This document shows, in pieces, positions 18,006 through 26,741 of a DNA stretch of 64,000 bases. How positions within the stretch are numbered: position 1 is the stretch's first letter; the number at the start of each line of letters is the position of its first letter. A model generated the notes under the pieces. The model had not been told where the DNA came from. It searched no databases and saw only the letters and a list, made by a program, of their open reading frames with translations. The stretch is taken from assembly GCA_009774215.1 (NCBI GenBank), contig VSNH01000005.1, forward strand, positions 1 through 64,000, written 5' to 3'. This DNA comes from Lachnospiraceae bacterium (GTDB lineage Bacteria > Bacillota > Clostridia > Lachnospirales > Lachnospiraceae). The translations under genes were made by a program, and so were the position numbers.

Positions 18006-18820
18006 TATCGACCATTCCTTTCTTCCTGCAGCCCATATTGGTAGAGGCGCCAGAAATGATGTGTCGGTCCACAGCCTTTCCCAATGTCAAGGGAATGCGC
18101 AATCGCCATAGTTACATAATCCTTTGCTTTTTGAACTGCCTCCCGTAAATTCACGCCTTTTGCAAGCTGTGAAGCAACCGCAGAGGAAAAGGTACAGCCT
18201 GTCCCATGTGTATTTTTCGTATCAATCCGGGCTGTGTCAAAATGACGGATTTCTTTTCCGTCAAACAGGACATCCATCGCATTCCCTGCTGCATGACCGC
18301 CTTTGACAACAACCGCCCGGCATCCCATTGTATGGATTGCTTTTGCAGCTTCTTCCATGTCCGCAAGCGATTTGATTCTGCCTCCTGCTATTTTTTCCGC
18401 TTCCGGAATATTCGGTGTCAGTACGTCAGCAAGCGGGATAACCGTCCCGATCAGCGTTTTGATTGCCGCAGGTTCCATGAGTGGGCAGCCGTTCTTTGCA
18501 TACATCACAGGATCAATTACTATATTTGCTGGGTGGTAATATTTCAGTTTTGCGGCAACTTCATTCATACAGTCCGGTGTGGAGAGCATACCGACTTTCA
18601 CTGCATCAACCTCAATATCTTCAAAAACCGCATCCATCTGTTTGCCGATCATATCCGGGCTGACATCCTGAATGCCGATTACCCTGTCTGTGTTTTCTGC
18701 CACAACAGATACAATGACGCTCATTCCAAATACGCCATGTGCGGAAAATGTTTTTAAATCTGCCTGTATGCCCGCACCGCCGCTACAGTCAGAACCTGCA
18801 ATACTCAATACTTTTTTCAT
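18005..18820 (-). CDS. thiD: Hydroxymethylpyrimidine (phosphate) kinase ThiD
   Basis: A 271-residue ribokinase-fold enzyme that phosphorylates HMP twice. Signatures are the N-terminal IAGSDCSGGAGIQADLK (substrate and phosphate loop), VVVKGGH (near 190) and the catalytic/ATP motif THGTGCTFSSA (near 225). It overlaps thiN by four bases (ATGA type) and thiE by one, consistent with translational coupling. Confidence 0.95.
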   Translation of the reverse strand: MKKVLSIAGSDCSGGAGIQADLKTFSAHGVFGMSVIVSVVAENTDRVIGIQDVSPDMIGKQMDAVFEDIEVDAVKVGMLSTPDCMNEVAAKLKYYHPANIVIDPVMYAKNGCPLMEPAAIKTLIGTVIPLADVLTPNIPEAEKIAGGRIKSLADMEEAAKAIHTMGCRAVVVKGGHAAGNAMDVLFDGKEIRHFDTARIDTKNTHGTGCTFSSAVASQLAKGVNLREAVQKAKDYVTMAIAHSLDIGKGCGPTHHFWRLYQYGLQEERNGR

Positions 18821-19458
18821 TGTATGATTCTCTCCTTTGCTTCTCTTGGGAAAACAATAAATAAAGTTCCGTCATTCACTGATATACTGCTTTCCCTGTC
18901 AATAAATTCGTTGCTTACCCCGATAGGAAATGTATTAGTCAATACTGCGTTATTTAGTTCATATTTTAAACCGCACAATGTTACTCCCTCCGCTTTTGTG
19001 GAACAGGAAAATACGGATACATACCCGCATGGAATTTTCTCAAAACAAAGCCTGTCATTGGTAATCGCTGTAATGACGGTGCCATCATCGAATAAGAAAC
19101 CACGCATATTGTTTGCAGATAAATAAGCAAGCACTTGTAAGTTAGCCATTGTGTGGTCTATGCGTCCTCCCGTCCCGCAATAAATGTGGAAGCTGGTATA
19201 TCCTGCCTTGATGCCCTCACGGACAGCCGCAAGTGTATCGGTATCGTCCTTTTCCGCACTTAACACTATGGTATTGGAGTGTTTGGGAATACATTTGAGG
19301 GTATCAAAATCTCCGATTACAAGATCAGCCCTGATGCCCTGCTTATCCAGATAGCAAAGCCCCGCATCGGCAGCTATCACAAAATCCTCTGCGGTTGGAT
19401 GAAAATCAAGTTCATAATTTTCACCTGCACCTACTACATAACAAGTTTTATCCTTCAT
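18817..19458 (-). CDS. thiN: Thiamine pyrophosphokinase ThiN
   Basis: A 213-residue enzyme transferring pyrophosphate from ATP to free thiamine to give TPP. The motifs are IAADAGL (near 28), LVIGDFDT (near 46), EKDDTDT (near 70) and the GGRIDHTMAN signature (near 97). Its stop and start overlap neighbours by four bases each. Because it needs free thiamine, it complements the HAD phosphatase in an operon lacking ThiL. Confidence 0.92.
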   Translation of the reverse strand: MKDKTCYVVGAGENYELDFHPTAEDFVIAADAGLCYLDKQGIRADLVIGDFDTLKCIPKHSNTIVLSAEKDDTDTLAAVREGIKAGYTSFHIYCGTGGRIDHTMANLQVLAYLSANNMRGFLFDDGTVITAITNDRLCFEKIPCGYVSVFSCSTKAEGVTLCGLKYELNNAVLTNTFPIGVSNEFIDRESSISVNDGTLFIVFPREAKERIIQ

Positions 19459-20114
19459 GCTTTTTTCCTCCTATAAGCCATATTCCAAAAATCAAGCTCC
19501 AGATAACCCGCCTTTTCAAAAATACTGCCCAGCTTTTTCCGGTCAGCTTCAGAAAGGCTCACACATTTCTTATCTGCAAAGTCACACCATTCCTTGCAGC
19601 TTTCAGCATATCGGTCATCGGCATAATCTTGAATGAAGTCCCAATATTTTGATTTCCGGCTTTCCGGTTCATCTGCAAGTTTCCGGAATATATAGCTGTA
19701 ACTCAGCATACACGGGAGTACCGCCATGAGTATTTCACACCCATTTCCACGCTCCGCAGTTTCAAACAGAAAATCAATATACTTCCGGTTTTCCGGCAAA
19801 GGATCAATAAATTCTATGTCATCATCCGTCATGCCGAACTGCCTTAAATAATTCAGGCGCACCACTGACTCCGTATCTGTTACAAAATTCAGGATAGAAT
19901 AGTAAAGTTGGATCTCCCTTAATGTTTCCGCATGGTATATTGCCTTGCCATACACGCGGGCATAATTTTTCAAATAGATACTGTCCTGTATCATGTATTC
20001 CTTAAAATCCTCAATGGGGAGTTTTCCGTCCTTCATATCCTGCACAAACAAAGTGGCGATACACTTATCCCAGACAGGCTTATTCTGTTGCAAAATACTT
20101 TCCATAAATGACAT
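19455..20114 (-). CDS. tenA: Aminopyrimidine aminohydrolase / thiaminase II TenA
   Basis: A 219-residue all-helical TenA. It carries the family nucleophile Cys in LPCMLSYS (near 125) and the pocket motif YMIQDSIYLKNYAR (near 40-53). TenA converts aminomethyl-pyrimidine from degraded thiamine to HMP for ThiD. I chose the ATG at 20114 because GGAGG lies eight bases before it; an in-frame ATG at 20153 falls inside the riboswitch terminator. It is first in the operon, just after the second TPP switch and its terminator. Confidence 0.92.
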   Translation of the reverse strand: MSFMESILQQNKPVWDKCIATLFVQDMKDGKLPIEDFKEYMIQDSIYLKNYARVYGKAIYHAETLREIQLYYSILNFVTDTESVVRLNYLRQFGMTDDDIEFIDPLPENRKYIDFLFETAERGNGCEILMAVLPCMLSYSYIFRKLADEPESRKSKYWDFIQDYADDRYAESCKEWCDFADKKCVSLSEADRKKLGSIFEKAGYLELDFWNMAYRRKKA

Positions 20115-20133
20115 TACCATTTCCTCCTTGTGG

Positions 20134-20168
20134 TAAAAAAATAGAGCTTCCAAATCATCAGAAGCTCT
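20134..20168 (-). terminator. Terminator of second TPP riboswitch
   Basis: On the minus strand AGAGCTTC (from 20168) pairs perfectly with GAAGCTCT (to 20143), followed by ATTTTTTT. It lies 20 bases upstream of the tenA start and would be formed when the second switch is TPP-bound. Confidence 0.85.
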
Positions 20169-20193
20169 TTCAGACGCAATACGGCGTAAGAAA

Positions 20194-20272
20194 TTGCTTC
20201 CCTACGCCGGTATTAGCCGACAGGTCAAGAGGTCAGGTCTTACCTTTTTCAACTTGTTCAGTTCCCTCGCAA
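20194..20272 (-). promoter_or_regulatory. TPP riboswitch, proximal copy
   Basis: Read on the minus strand it has the THI-box order: a GAGGGA start, ACCTGACC, TTGACCTG, then GGCTAATACCGGCGTAGGGA. TTGC and GCAA form the closing stem ends. The pyrimidine-sensing loop, normally TGAGA, reads TGAAA here. It may bind TPP more weakly or differently than the distal copy. Confidence 0.85.
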
Positions 20273-20295
20273 ACACATATCATTCTTATTCAGTT

Positions 20296-20333
20296 AAAAA
20301 CAAAAAGGACATTCCATGCGCAGGGAATATCCT
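20296..20333 (-). terminator. Terminator of first TPP riboswitch
   Basis: On the minus strand AGGATATTCC (from 20333) pairs with GGAATGTCCT (to 20306) with one wobble, eight-base loop, followed by TTTTGTTTTT. It separates the two TPP switches. Confidence 0.85.
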
Positions 20334-20354
20334 AAAAAATACGGTATCGTATCA

Positions 20355-20437
20355 TTCGCTCCCTACGTTGGTATTAGCCAACAGGTTCAAAGGGTCAGGT
20401 TCTGCCTTCTCAACTACACTGTAGTCCCCCTGCTTGG
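20355..20437 (-). promoter_or_regulatory. TPP riboswitch, distal copy
   Basis: The minus strand gives GGGGGACTACAG, then TTGAGA, AACCTGACCCTTTGAACCTG and GGCTAATACCAACGTAGGGA, a canonical THI-box. It begins within a few bases of the predicted transcription start. Ligand is thiamine pyrophosphate by family. Confidence 0.93.
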
Positions 20438-20441
20438 ATAT

Positions 20442-20470
20442 AGTATAGGTGATATGGGATTGAAAGTCAA
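20442..20470 (-). promoter_or_regulatory. Promoter of the thiamine operon
   Basis: Minus-strand TTGACT (20465-20470) and TATACT (20442-20447) are separated by 17 bases. Transcription would start near 20435, at the edge of the distal TPP aptamer. Confidence 0.85.
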
Positions 20471-20477
20471 TAAAATT

Positions 20478-20780
20478 TTAGGGTAATCCACATAAGAGGG
20501 GATTTTTCGTAAACGTATAGTTCCCGTTGCTTTCTGTGAAATTTTTAGGCGTATATATTTCTCCCCAATTTCCGCTATTGGTAATGGTTGTGGTGGTATT
20601 TTTAAAATCATCTTTGGAAATCAACTGGAAATATCCGCTGTTTGCTACTGCGTTTAATGAACCATTAAAGCCCTCCGGCAAAGTCAAAAAGACAGATGCC
20701 ATATTGAAGTTGCCCGCAATGTTACCAGACCTTAAAGACAGCTCCTTATATGAGGGAGTATAAAGCCGGAAACTTCTGAG
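20478..20780 (-). pseudogene. Fragment of an unidentified surface-type protein
   Basis: The minus-strand frame is open from 20780 to a stop at 20478 and gives about 100 residues rich in Asn, Thr, Ser and Gly (for example LTLPEGFNGSLNAVANSG). The composition suggests an extracellular beta-rich domain. There is no ribosome site before the only internal ATG (20702) and the frame simply begins at a stop, so this is probably the tail of a larger gene. It lies between the thiamine promoter and the dnaE promoter, at the right edge of the inserted block. I do not recognise the family. Confidence 0.4.
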
Positions 20781-20855
20781 TCATGTGTTGGAATACAGGA
20801 TTGTTATTAGGAAGAAACGATTGCTATTTGCAGCGGGTGTGGATTTGGGTTGTGT

Positions 20856-20884
20856 TTGACTGATTTCATTCCAACGTCTATAAT
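20856..20884 (+). promoter_or_regulatory. Promoter for dnaE
   Basis: TTGACT at 20856 and TATAAT at 20879 with a 17-base spacer. Bases 20781-20855 show nothing else. Confidence 0.85.
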
Positions 20885-20947
20885 AAATGAGACGGTAAAA
20901 ACAGGAATTTTTGGCAGTTACAAAGGATTTTCGGGAAGGATACCACC

Positions 20948-23900
20948 ATGGCGTTTGCGCACTTGCATGTCCACACGGAGTTTAGTCTCCTGGACGGTTC
21001 CAACAAAATAAAGGAGTATGTGAGGTACGTGAAGGAGCTGGGGATGGACAGCGCGGCGATCACGGACCACGGCGTCATGTATGGTGCCGTTGATTTTTAT
21101 AAGGCGGCGAAGGAGGCGGGGATCAACCCGATCATCGGCTGTGAGGTCTACGTGGCGCCCCACTCCCGCTTCGACAGGGAACTGACGGGCGGTGAGGACC
21201 GCTACTACCATCTGGTGCTGCTCGCGGAGAATAACACGGGCTATGCGAATCTGGTGAAGATTGTCAGTAAGGGCTTTACGGAGGGGTACTACTACAGACC
21301 GCGCGTGGACATGGAGGTGCTGGAACAGTACCATGAAGGATTGATCGCGCTCTCGGCCTGTCTGGCGGGGGAGGTGCCCCGTTACATCCAGAAGGGGCTT
21401 GTGGACGAGGCAAAGAAAGTCGCGTTAAAATATCAGAATATTTTCGGGAAAGACAATTATTTTCTGGAATTACAGGATCATGGGATTCCGGCGCAGCAGT
21501 CGGTCAATTCCGTGCTTCTTCGCATGAGCAAGGAGCTGGACATTCCTCTTGTGGTCACCAACGACGTGCACTACACTTACGCGGAGGACGCTCAGCCCCA
21601 CGATGTTCTGCTCTGTCTGCAGACGGGAAAGAAGGTGGCTGACGAGGATCGCCTGCGCTACGAGGGCGGCCAGTATTATGTGAAGAGCGAGGAGGAGATG
21701 AAGGGGCTTTTCCCCTATGCGTGGGAGGCTGTGGAGAACACCCAGCGGATTGCCGACCGCTGTCATGTGGAGATTGCGTTCGGCCATTACAAAGTGCCCC
21801 GCTACGACGCGCCGGAGGGATACGATTCATGGAGTTATCTGAACAAGCTCTGTCAGGACGGGATGAAGGAGCGTTACCCGGAGGACGACGGCACGCTGCA
21901 GGAGCGTCTGCACTATGAGCTTGACACGATCAAAAATATGGGCTTTGTGGACTATTTTTTGATCGTGTGGGATTATATCAATTTCTGCCGGGAGAACGGG
22001 ATCGCGGTGGGGCCGGGCAGGGGTTCGGCGGCGGGAAGCATTGTGTCCTACTGTCTGAAAATCACCAATATTGATCCCATCAAGTACAATCTGCTCTTTG
22101 AGCGGTTTCTGAATCCGGAGCGCGTTTCCATGCCGGATATCGACGTGGACTTCTGCTTTGAGAGACGGCAGGAAGTGATTGACTATGTTGGTCGAAAATA
22201 TGGCAGCGATCGAGTGGTGCAGATCGTCACTTTCGGTACGATGGCGGCGAAAGGCGTGATCCGGGATGTGGGCAGGGTGATGGATCTGCCCTACGCCTAT
22301 GTGGACCGTCTCGCGAAGATGATCCCCCTTGAGCAGAACCAGGGCGTTTCCATTGACCGCGCGCTGGAAATGAACCCGGAGTTTAAGAGTCTCTACGAGG
22401 AGGACGAACAGGTACACAGCCTGATCGACATGTGCAGGCGTCTGGAAGGATTGCCGAGGCACACTTCCATGCACGCGGCAGGGGTGGTGATCTGCCCCGA
22501 GGCGGCGGATGAGTTTGTCCCCCTCTCCAGAGGAGCCGACGGTTCCATCACCACGCAGTTTCCCATGACCACCATCGAGGAGCTGGGGCTTTTGAAGATG
22601 GATTTTCTGGGTCTGCGGACGCTGACGGTGATCCAGAATGCGGTGCGGCTTGTGGAGCAGAGCAAGGGTATTGTGATTGACATTGATAACATTGATTACA
22701 ACGATAAAGAAGTGCTGGCCTCCCTCGGAACCGGGCGGACGGACGGCGTGTTTCAGTTGGAGAGCGGCGGGATGAAAAGCTTCATGAAGGAATTGAAGCC
22801 CCAGAGTCTGGAGGATGTGATTGCTGGCATTTCCCTGTACCGCCCGGGGCCGATGGACTTTATTCCCAAATATATCAAGGGTAAGAACCATCCGGAGACG
22901 GTGACTTACGAGTGCCCGCAGCTTGAGCCGATCCTTGCGCCCACTTACGGCTGTATCGTGTATCAGGAGCAGGTGATGCAGATCGTGCGGGAGCTGGGCG
23001 GCTATACCATGGGCCGAAGCGATCTGGTGCGCCGCGCCATGAGTAAAAAAAAGCAGTATGTGATGGAGCAGGAGCGGAAAAATTTCACTTACGGGAATCC
23101 CGAGGAGGGCGTGCCCGGCTGCGTGGCGAACGGCATCGACGCGCAGGTGGCGGACCATATTTACGGCACCATGATGGATTTTGCCAAGTACGCTTTCAAC
23201 AAGTCCCACGCGGCATGTTACGCGGTGGTGGCTTACCAGACGGCCTATCTGAAATATTATCATCCCGTGGAGTTTATGGCGGCGCTGATGACTTCCGTTA
23301 TTGATAATCCAAGTAAGGTGGCGGAGTATATTATGACGAGTCGAAGCATGGGCATCCAGATTCTGCCGCCGGATATCAATGTGGGCGAAAACGGTTTCTC
23401 GGTGGCGGACGGGCAGATCCGCTATGCGCTTTCCGCGATTAAGAGTGTGGGACGTCCCGTGATTGACGCGGTGGTGGCGGAGCGCGAGGCGCGGGGGCCT
23501 TACCTGAATCTGGGGGATTTTGTGACACGCGTGACAGATCGGGATATGAACAAACGCGTGGTGGAGCACTTTATCAAGGCGGGCGCCATGGACAGCCTGG
23601 GCGGTACGAGGAAACAGCTTTTAAGTGTGTACTTACAGGTGATGGACGGCATCCAGCAGAACCGCAAGAACAATTTGGCGGGGCAGATATCGCTCTTTGA
23701 TATTGCCGACGAGGAGGAGAAGGTGGACTATCGGGTCAGCCTTCCCGATGTTGGCGAATATTCCAAGGAGATGAAGCTGGCCTTTGAGAAGGAAGTGCTG
23801 GGCATTTATATCAGCGGGCATCCGTTGGAAGAGTACCGCGAGACGTGGAAAAAGAACATTACGAATACCACGGCGGACTTTGCCTTGGATGAGGAAACCG

Positions 23901-24403
23901 GGGAGACAAGGGTGGCGGACGGCGCGAAGGTGACCATCGGCGGCATGATTACGGAGAAGAAGATTAAGTACACCAAGAACGAGAAGGTGATGGCTTTTTT
24001 ACAGGTGGAGGATCTGGTCGGTTCCGTGGAGGTCATTGTTTTCCCGAGGGATTATGAGAAGTACGGCAATGCGGTCATGGAGGACAGCAAAGTCTTTATC
24101 AAGGGCAGGGTATCCGTGGAGGAGGATAGGGACGCGAAGCTTGTCTGCGAACAGATCACGACTTTTGAGCAGATGCCGAAGAAGCTCTGGATTAAGTTCC
24201 CGACAAAGGACGCTTTTGAGCAGCAGAGGGACACGCTTTTTGGTATTCTGCGAGGGGAGGAAGGGAAGGACAACGTGGTGATATACGTGGAAAATCCCAA
24301 ATCCATGAATCCGTTGTCGGCGAACTGGAATGTGTCGGCGGAGACGGCGCTGATTGAGAGGCTGGAAGCGGTGTTTGGGGAGGGGAATGTGAAAGTGGTA
24401 TAA
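20948..24403 (+). CDS. dnaE: DNA polymerase III alpha subunit DnaE
   Basis: An 1151-residue replicative polymerase. The PHP domain (residues 1-210) begins HLHVHTEFSLLDG. The palm carries the catalytic aspartates in PDIDVDF (Asp397, 399, 401). Fingers, a helix-hairpin-helix region (near 820) and a C-terminal OB fold (about 985-1060, TIGGMITEKKIKYTKNEKVM) follow. In Firmicutes this enzyme works with PolC, mostly on the lagging strand. Length is typical. It has its own promoter and no tight neighbours. Confidence 0.97.
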   Translation: MAFAHLHVHTEFSLLDGSNKIKEYVRYVKELGMDSAAITDHGVMYGAVDFYKAAKEAGINPIIGCEVYVAPHSRFDRELTGGEDRYYHLVLLAENNTGYANLVKIVSKGFTEGYYYRPRVDMEVLEQYHEGLIALSACLAGEVPRYIQKGLVDEAKKVALKYQNIFGKDNYFLELQDHGIPAQQSVNSVLLRMSKELDIPLVVTNDVHYTYAEDAQPHDVLLCLQTGKKVADEDRLRYEGGQYYVKSEEEMKGLFPYAWEAVENTQRIADRCHVEIAFGHYKVPRYDAPEGYDSWSYLNKLCQDGMKERYPEDDGTLQERLHYELDTIKNMGFVDYFLIVWDYINFCRENGIAVGPGRGSAAGSIVSYCLKITNIDPIKYNLLFERFLNPERVSMPDIDVDFCFERRQEVIDYVGRKYGSDRVVQIVTFGTMAAKGVIRDVGRVMDLPYAYVDRLAKMIPLEQNQGVSIDRALEMNPEFKSLYEEDEQVHSLIDMCRRLEGLPRHTSMHAAGVVICPEAADEFVPLSRGADGSITTQFPMTTIEELGLLKMDFLGLRTLTVIQNAVRLVEQSKGIVIDIDNIDYNDKEVLASLGTGRTDGVFQLESGGMKSFMKELKPQSLEDVIAGISLYRPGPMDFIPKYIKGKNHPETVTYECPQLEPILAPTYGCIVYQEQVMQIVRELGGYTMGRSDLVRRAMSKKKQYVMEQERKNFTYGNPEEGVPGCVANGIDAQVADHIYGTMMDFAKYAFNKSHAACYAVVAYQTAYLKYYHPVEFMAALMTSVIDNPSKVAEYIMTSRSMGIQILPPDINVGENGFSVADGQIRYALSAIKSVGRPVIDAVVAEREARGPYLNLGDFVTRVTDRDMNKRVVEHFIKAGAMDSLGGTRKQLLSVYLQVMDGIQQNRKNNLAGQISLFDIADEEEKVDYRVSLPDVGEYSKEMKLAFEKEVLGIYISGHPLEEYRETWKKNITNTTADFALDEETGETRVADGAKVTIGGMITEKKIKYTKNEKVMAFLQVEDLVGSVEVIVFPRDYEKYGNAVMEDSKVFIKGRVSVEEDRDAKLVCEQITTFEQMPKKLWIKFPTKDAFEQQRDTLFGILRGEEGKDNVVIYVENPKSMNPLSANWNVSAETALIERLEAVFGEGNVKVV

Positions 24404-24432
24404 ATGATTTTCACAAGCGTGTTGGAAAGATA

Positions 24433-24461
24433 TTGAAAATCCGCTATTATTAGAGTAAAAT
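24433..24461 (+). promoter_or_regulatory. Promoter for pfkA
   Basis: TTGAAA at 24433 and TAAAAT at 24456, 17-base spacer, 30 bases after the dnaE stop. Confidence 0.65.
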
Positions 24462-24547
24462 ACATATAGATTTGAGTGATAAAAAGATAGGAAATGGCGC
24501 GGTGCGCGAGGCTTGTAAATATAGAAAGCATATTAAGGCGGAAAGGT

Positions 24548-25528
24548 ATGGGAATCGGTATGGCGAAGCAGATTAAGACGATCGGTGTGCTGACCAGCGG
24601 TGGAGATGCGCCGGGCATGAATGCGGCGATCCGCGCGGTGGTCAGAAAGGGAATCGCTAACGGGGTCAAGGTGAAAGGGATTAAGAAGGGCTATCAGGGT
24701 CTTCTGAACGAAGAGATCATCGACATGGAAAAGTGGACGGTATCGGACACAATCCAGCGCGGCGGCACGATTTTGGGAACGGCGCGGTGTCATGAGTTCC
24801 GCACGGAAGAGGGACAGCAGAAGGGCGCGGAAATTTGCCACAAGCATGGGATCGACGGCCTGGTGGTGATCGGCGGCGACGGTTCCTATCGGGGTGCGCA
24901 GGCGCTTTCGAGACACGGCATCAATACGATCGGTATACCGGGGACGATCGACTTGGATATTGCATGTACGGAGTATACCATCGGTTTTGACACGGCGATC
25001 AATACGGCGATGCAGGCCATTGACAAAGTAAGGGACACGTCATCCTCCCATGAGCGATGCAGTATCATTGAGGTGATGGGGAGGAACGCGGGGTATATCG
25101 CGCTGTGGTGCGGTATTTCCAACGGTGCGGAGGACATTCTGCTCCCGGAGAAATACGACTATAACGAGCAGCAGATCATCAACAATATCATTGCAAACCG
25201 GAAAAAGGGCAAGACCCACCATCTGATCATCAATGCGGAGGGGATCGGGCATTCCACTTCCATGGCGAGAAGAATTGAGGCGGCTACGGGCGTTGAGACA
25301 AGGGCCACGATCTTAGGTTACATGCAGCGCGGCGGTTCGCCCACCTGTAAAGACCGTTATTACGCTTCGATCATGGGCTGCTATGCGGCGGATATTCTCT
25401 GTGAGGGCAAGACGAACCGGGTGGTCGGCTACCAGCACGGTGAGTTCATGGATTTCGATATTGAGGAAGCGCTCAACATGGAGAAGGGGATTCCGGATTA
25501 TCCCTATGAGATGTCGAAGATCTTATAA
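24548..25528 (+). CDS. pfkA: ATP-dependent 6-phosphofructokinase
   Basis: An enzyme of about 326 residues that phosphorylates fructose 6-phosphate. Motifs: GVLTSGGDAPGMNAA (ATP loop), IGGDGSYRGA whose GGDG fits ATP rather than pyrophosphate use, and the catalytic PGTIDLD, in which the two Asp are kept but the usual Asn between them is Leu. EVMGRNAGY and QRGGSP are also present. The start could be 24548 or 24560 (MAKQIKTIG); neither has an ideal ribosome site. Length and motifs fit the group A PfkA family. Confidence 0.93.
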   Translation: MGIGMAKQIKTIGVLTSGGDAPGMNAAIRAVVRKGIANGVKVKGIKKGYQGLLNEEIIDMEKWTVSDTIQRGGTILGTARCHEFRTEEGQQKGAEICHKHGIDGLVVIGGDGSYRGAQALSRHGINTIGIPGTIDLDIACTEYTIGFDTAINTAMQAIDKVRDTSSSHERCSIIEVMGRNAGYIALWCGISNGAEDILLPEKYDYNEQQIINNIIANRKKGKTHHLIINAEGIGHSTSMARRIEAATGVETRATILGYMQRGGSPTCKDRYYASIMGCYAADILCEGKTNRVVGYQHGEFMDFDIEEALNMEKGIPDYPYEMSKIL

Positions 25529-25693
25529 TTGCGTGGGCGTCGGTTTGCGGGCGCGAAGATCAAAAAAATGTAAAATATGGATTTCCCCGTGGATGAGCAC
25601 GTCTGCGGGGAGTCTTTATGCGCAGGATTATGCGGAGGGAGACTTTGCCGTACCGGACTCTATGAGTATGGGCAGAGATGTATGGAGAATACA

Positions 25694-26488
25694 ATGATCA
25701 CAAGCTTACATAACAAGAGCGTTAAAGAGGTGGCGGCACTGATCGGAAAGAAGAAAGAACGGGACAGACAGGGAGTCTTCGTGGTGGAAGGCGGGAAAAT
25801 GTTCGGGGAGGCGCCGGCGGAACGGATCAGCCGTGTGTACATTGCTCAGGGCGCAGAGAAGGAGATGTACGCACAGTATGGGGACAAACTGTCCGGGCTT
25901 TCCTGTGAGATTGTGGCGGACGAGGTGTTCGCTAAAATGTCAGATACGGTAACACCGCAGGGTATTCTCTGCCTCGTGCGGCAGCAGCGCTATAATATAG
26001 AAGAAATCCTGCAGGACAGTGAAGAGAAACAGATGTTATTTATAATATTGGAAGATATACAGGATCCGGGCAATCTGGGAACGATCTTTCGGACGGCGGA
26101 GGCGGCAGGCGCGGACGGCGTGATTATGAGCAGCCGGACGGCGGATATCTATAATCCTAAGACCATCCGCTCCACAATGGGCGCGGTTTACCGGATGCCA
26201 TTTCTCTATGCGGAAGATCTTTCTTCTATTATAAAGCTGCTGCAGGAAAAGGGGACAGCGGTTTACGCGGCGCATTTGGGGGCGGACAATTTTTATGACG
26301 CATATGACTACCAAAAAAGCACAGCGTTTCTGATCGGAAATGAGGCAAACGGTCTGCGGGACGAGACGGCGGACTGTGCGGACGCACTTATTGGTATTCC
26401 CATGGAGGGAAAAGTGGAGTCTCTGAATGCGGCTGTTGCTTCGTCCATTTTGCTCTACGAGGCTTACCGACAGAGAAGAATGAGTTAA
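25694..26488 (+). CDS. SpoU/TrmH-family rRNA or tRNA 2'-O-methyltransferase
   Basis: A 264-residue SPOUT methyltransferase. The N-terminal substrate-binding region (ITSLHNKSVKEV) is followed by the three SpoU motifs: DIQDPGNLGTIFRTAEA, LIGNEANGLRDE and PMEGKVESLNAAVASS, which form the knotted SAM site. GGAGA six bases before the ATG at 25694 favours that start; ATG 25682 would add four residues. It modifies a ribose in rRNA or tRNA; the target nucleotide cannot be told. Confidence 0.88.
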   Translation: MITSLHNKSVKEVAALIGKKKERDRQGVFVVEGGKMFGEAPAERISRVYIAQGAEKEMYAQYGDKLSGLSCEIVADEVFAKMSDTVTPQGILCLVRQQRYNIEEILQDSEEKQMLFIILEDIQDPGNLGTIFRTAEAAGADGVIMSSRTADIYNPKTIRSTMGAVYRMPFLYAEDLSSIIKLLQEKGTAVYAAHLGADNFYDAYDYQKSTAFLIGNEANGLRDETADCADALIGIPMEGKVESLNAAVASSILLYEAYRQRRMS

Positions 26489-26500
26489 AACAAAATTTAA

Positions 26501-26528
26501 CAAATAAAAACAACGGTTTTTTTATTTG
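26501..26528 (+). terminator. Possible terminator after the methyltransferase gene
   Basis: CAAATAAAAA pairs with TTTTTATTTG across a short loop. The stem is all A-T except one pair, so it is weak, and could act in either direction. From 26529 to 26698 I see no gene or clear element. Confidence 0.3.
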
Positions 26529-26698
26529 ACTGCGAACTTGACGCAGGCGCGGCAAAAAGACTTGAAGCAGCCGGGAATCTGTTGCAAATAACGAGTGTTA
26601 TTAGCGAAAAAAGCTTGAATGTCAAGGGGAAATCCGGGAAGGGAAATCTACATGACGCAGCGATAAAAAACAGGAGTTCTTTAATTTAGCAGGTTTGT

Positions 26699-26727
26699 TT
26701 GGCACGTTGGGGAAAGTTATATATAAA
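26699..26727 (+). promoter_or_regulatory. Promoter for proC
   Basis: TTGGCA at 26699 and TATAAA at 26722, 17-base spacer. The transcript would begin just before structured repeat copy A. Confidence 0.5.
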
Positions 26728-26741
26728 TTAAAGTTATCATA

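Noticed and set aside
21827..23569. A 580-residue minus-strand ORF opposite dnaE
   Set aside because: His/Arg-rich translation with no motifs; shadow of the DnaE coding frame.
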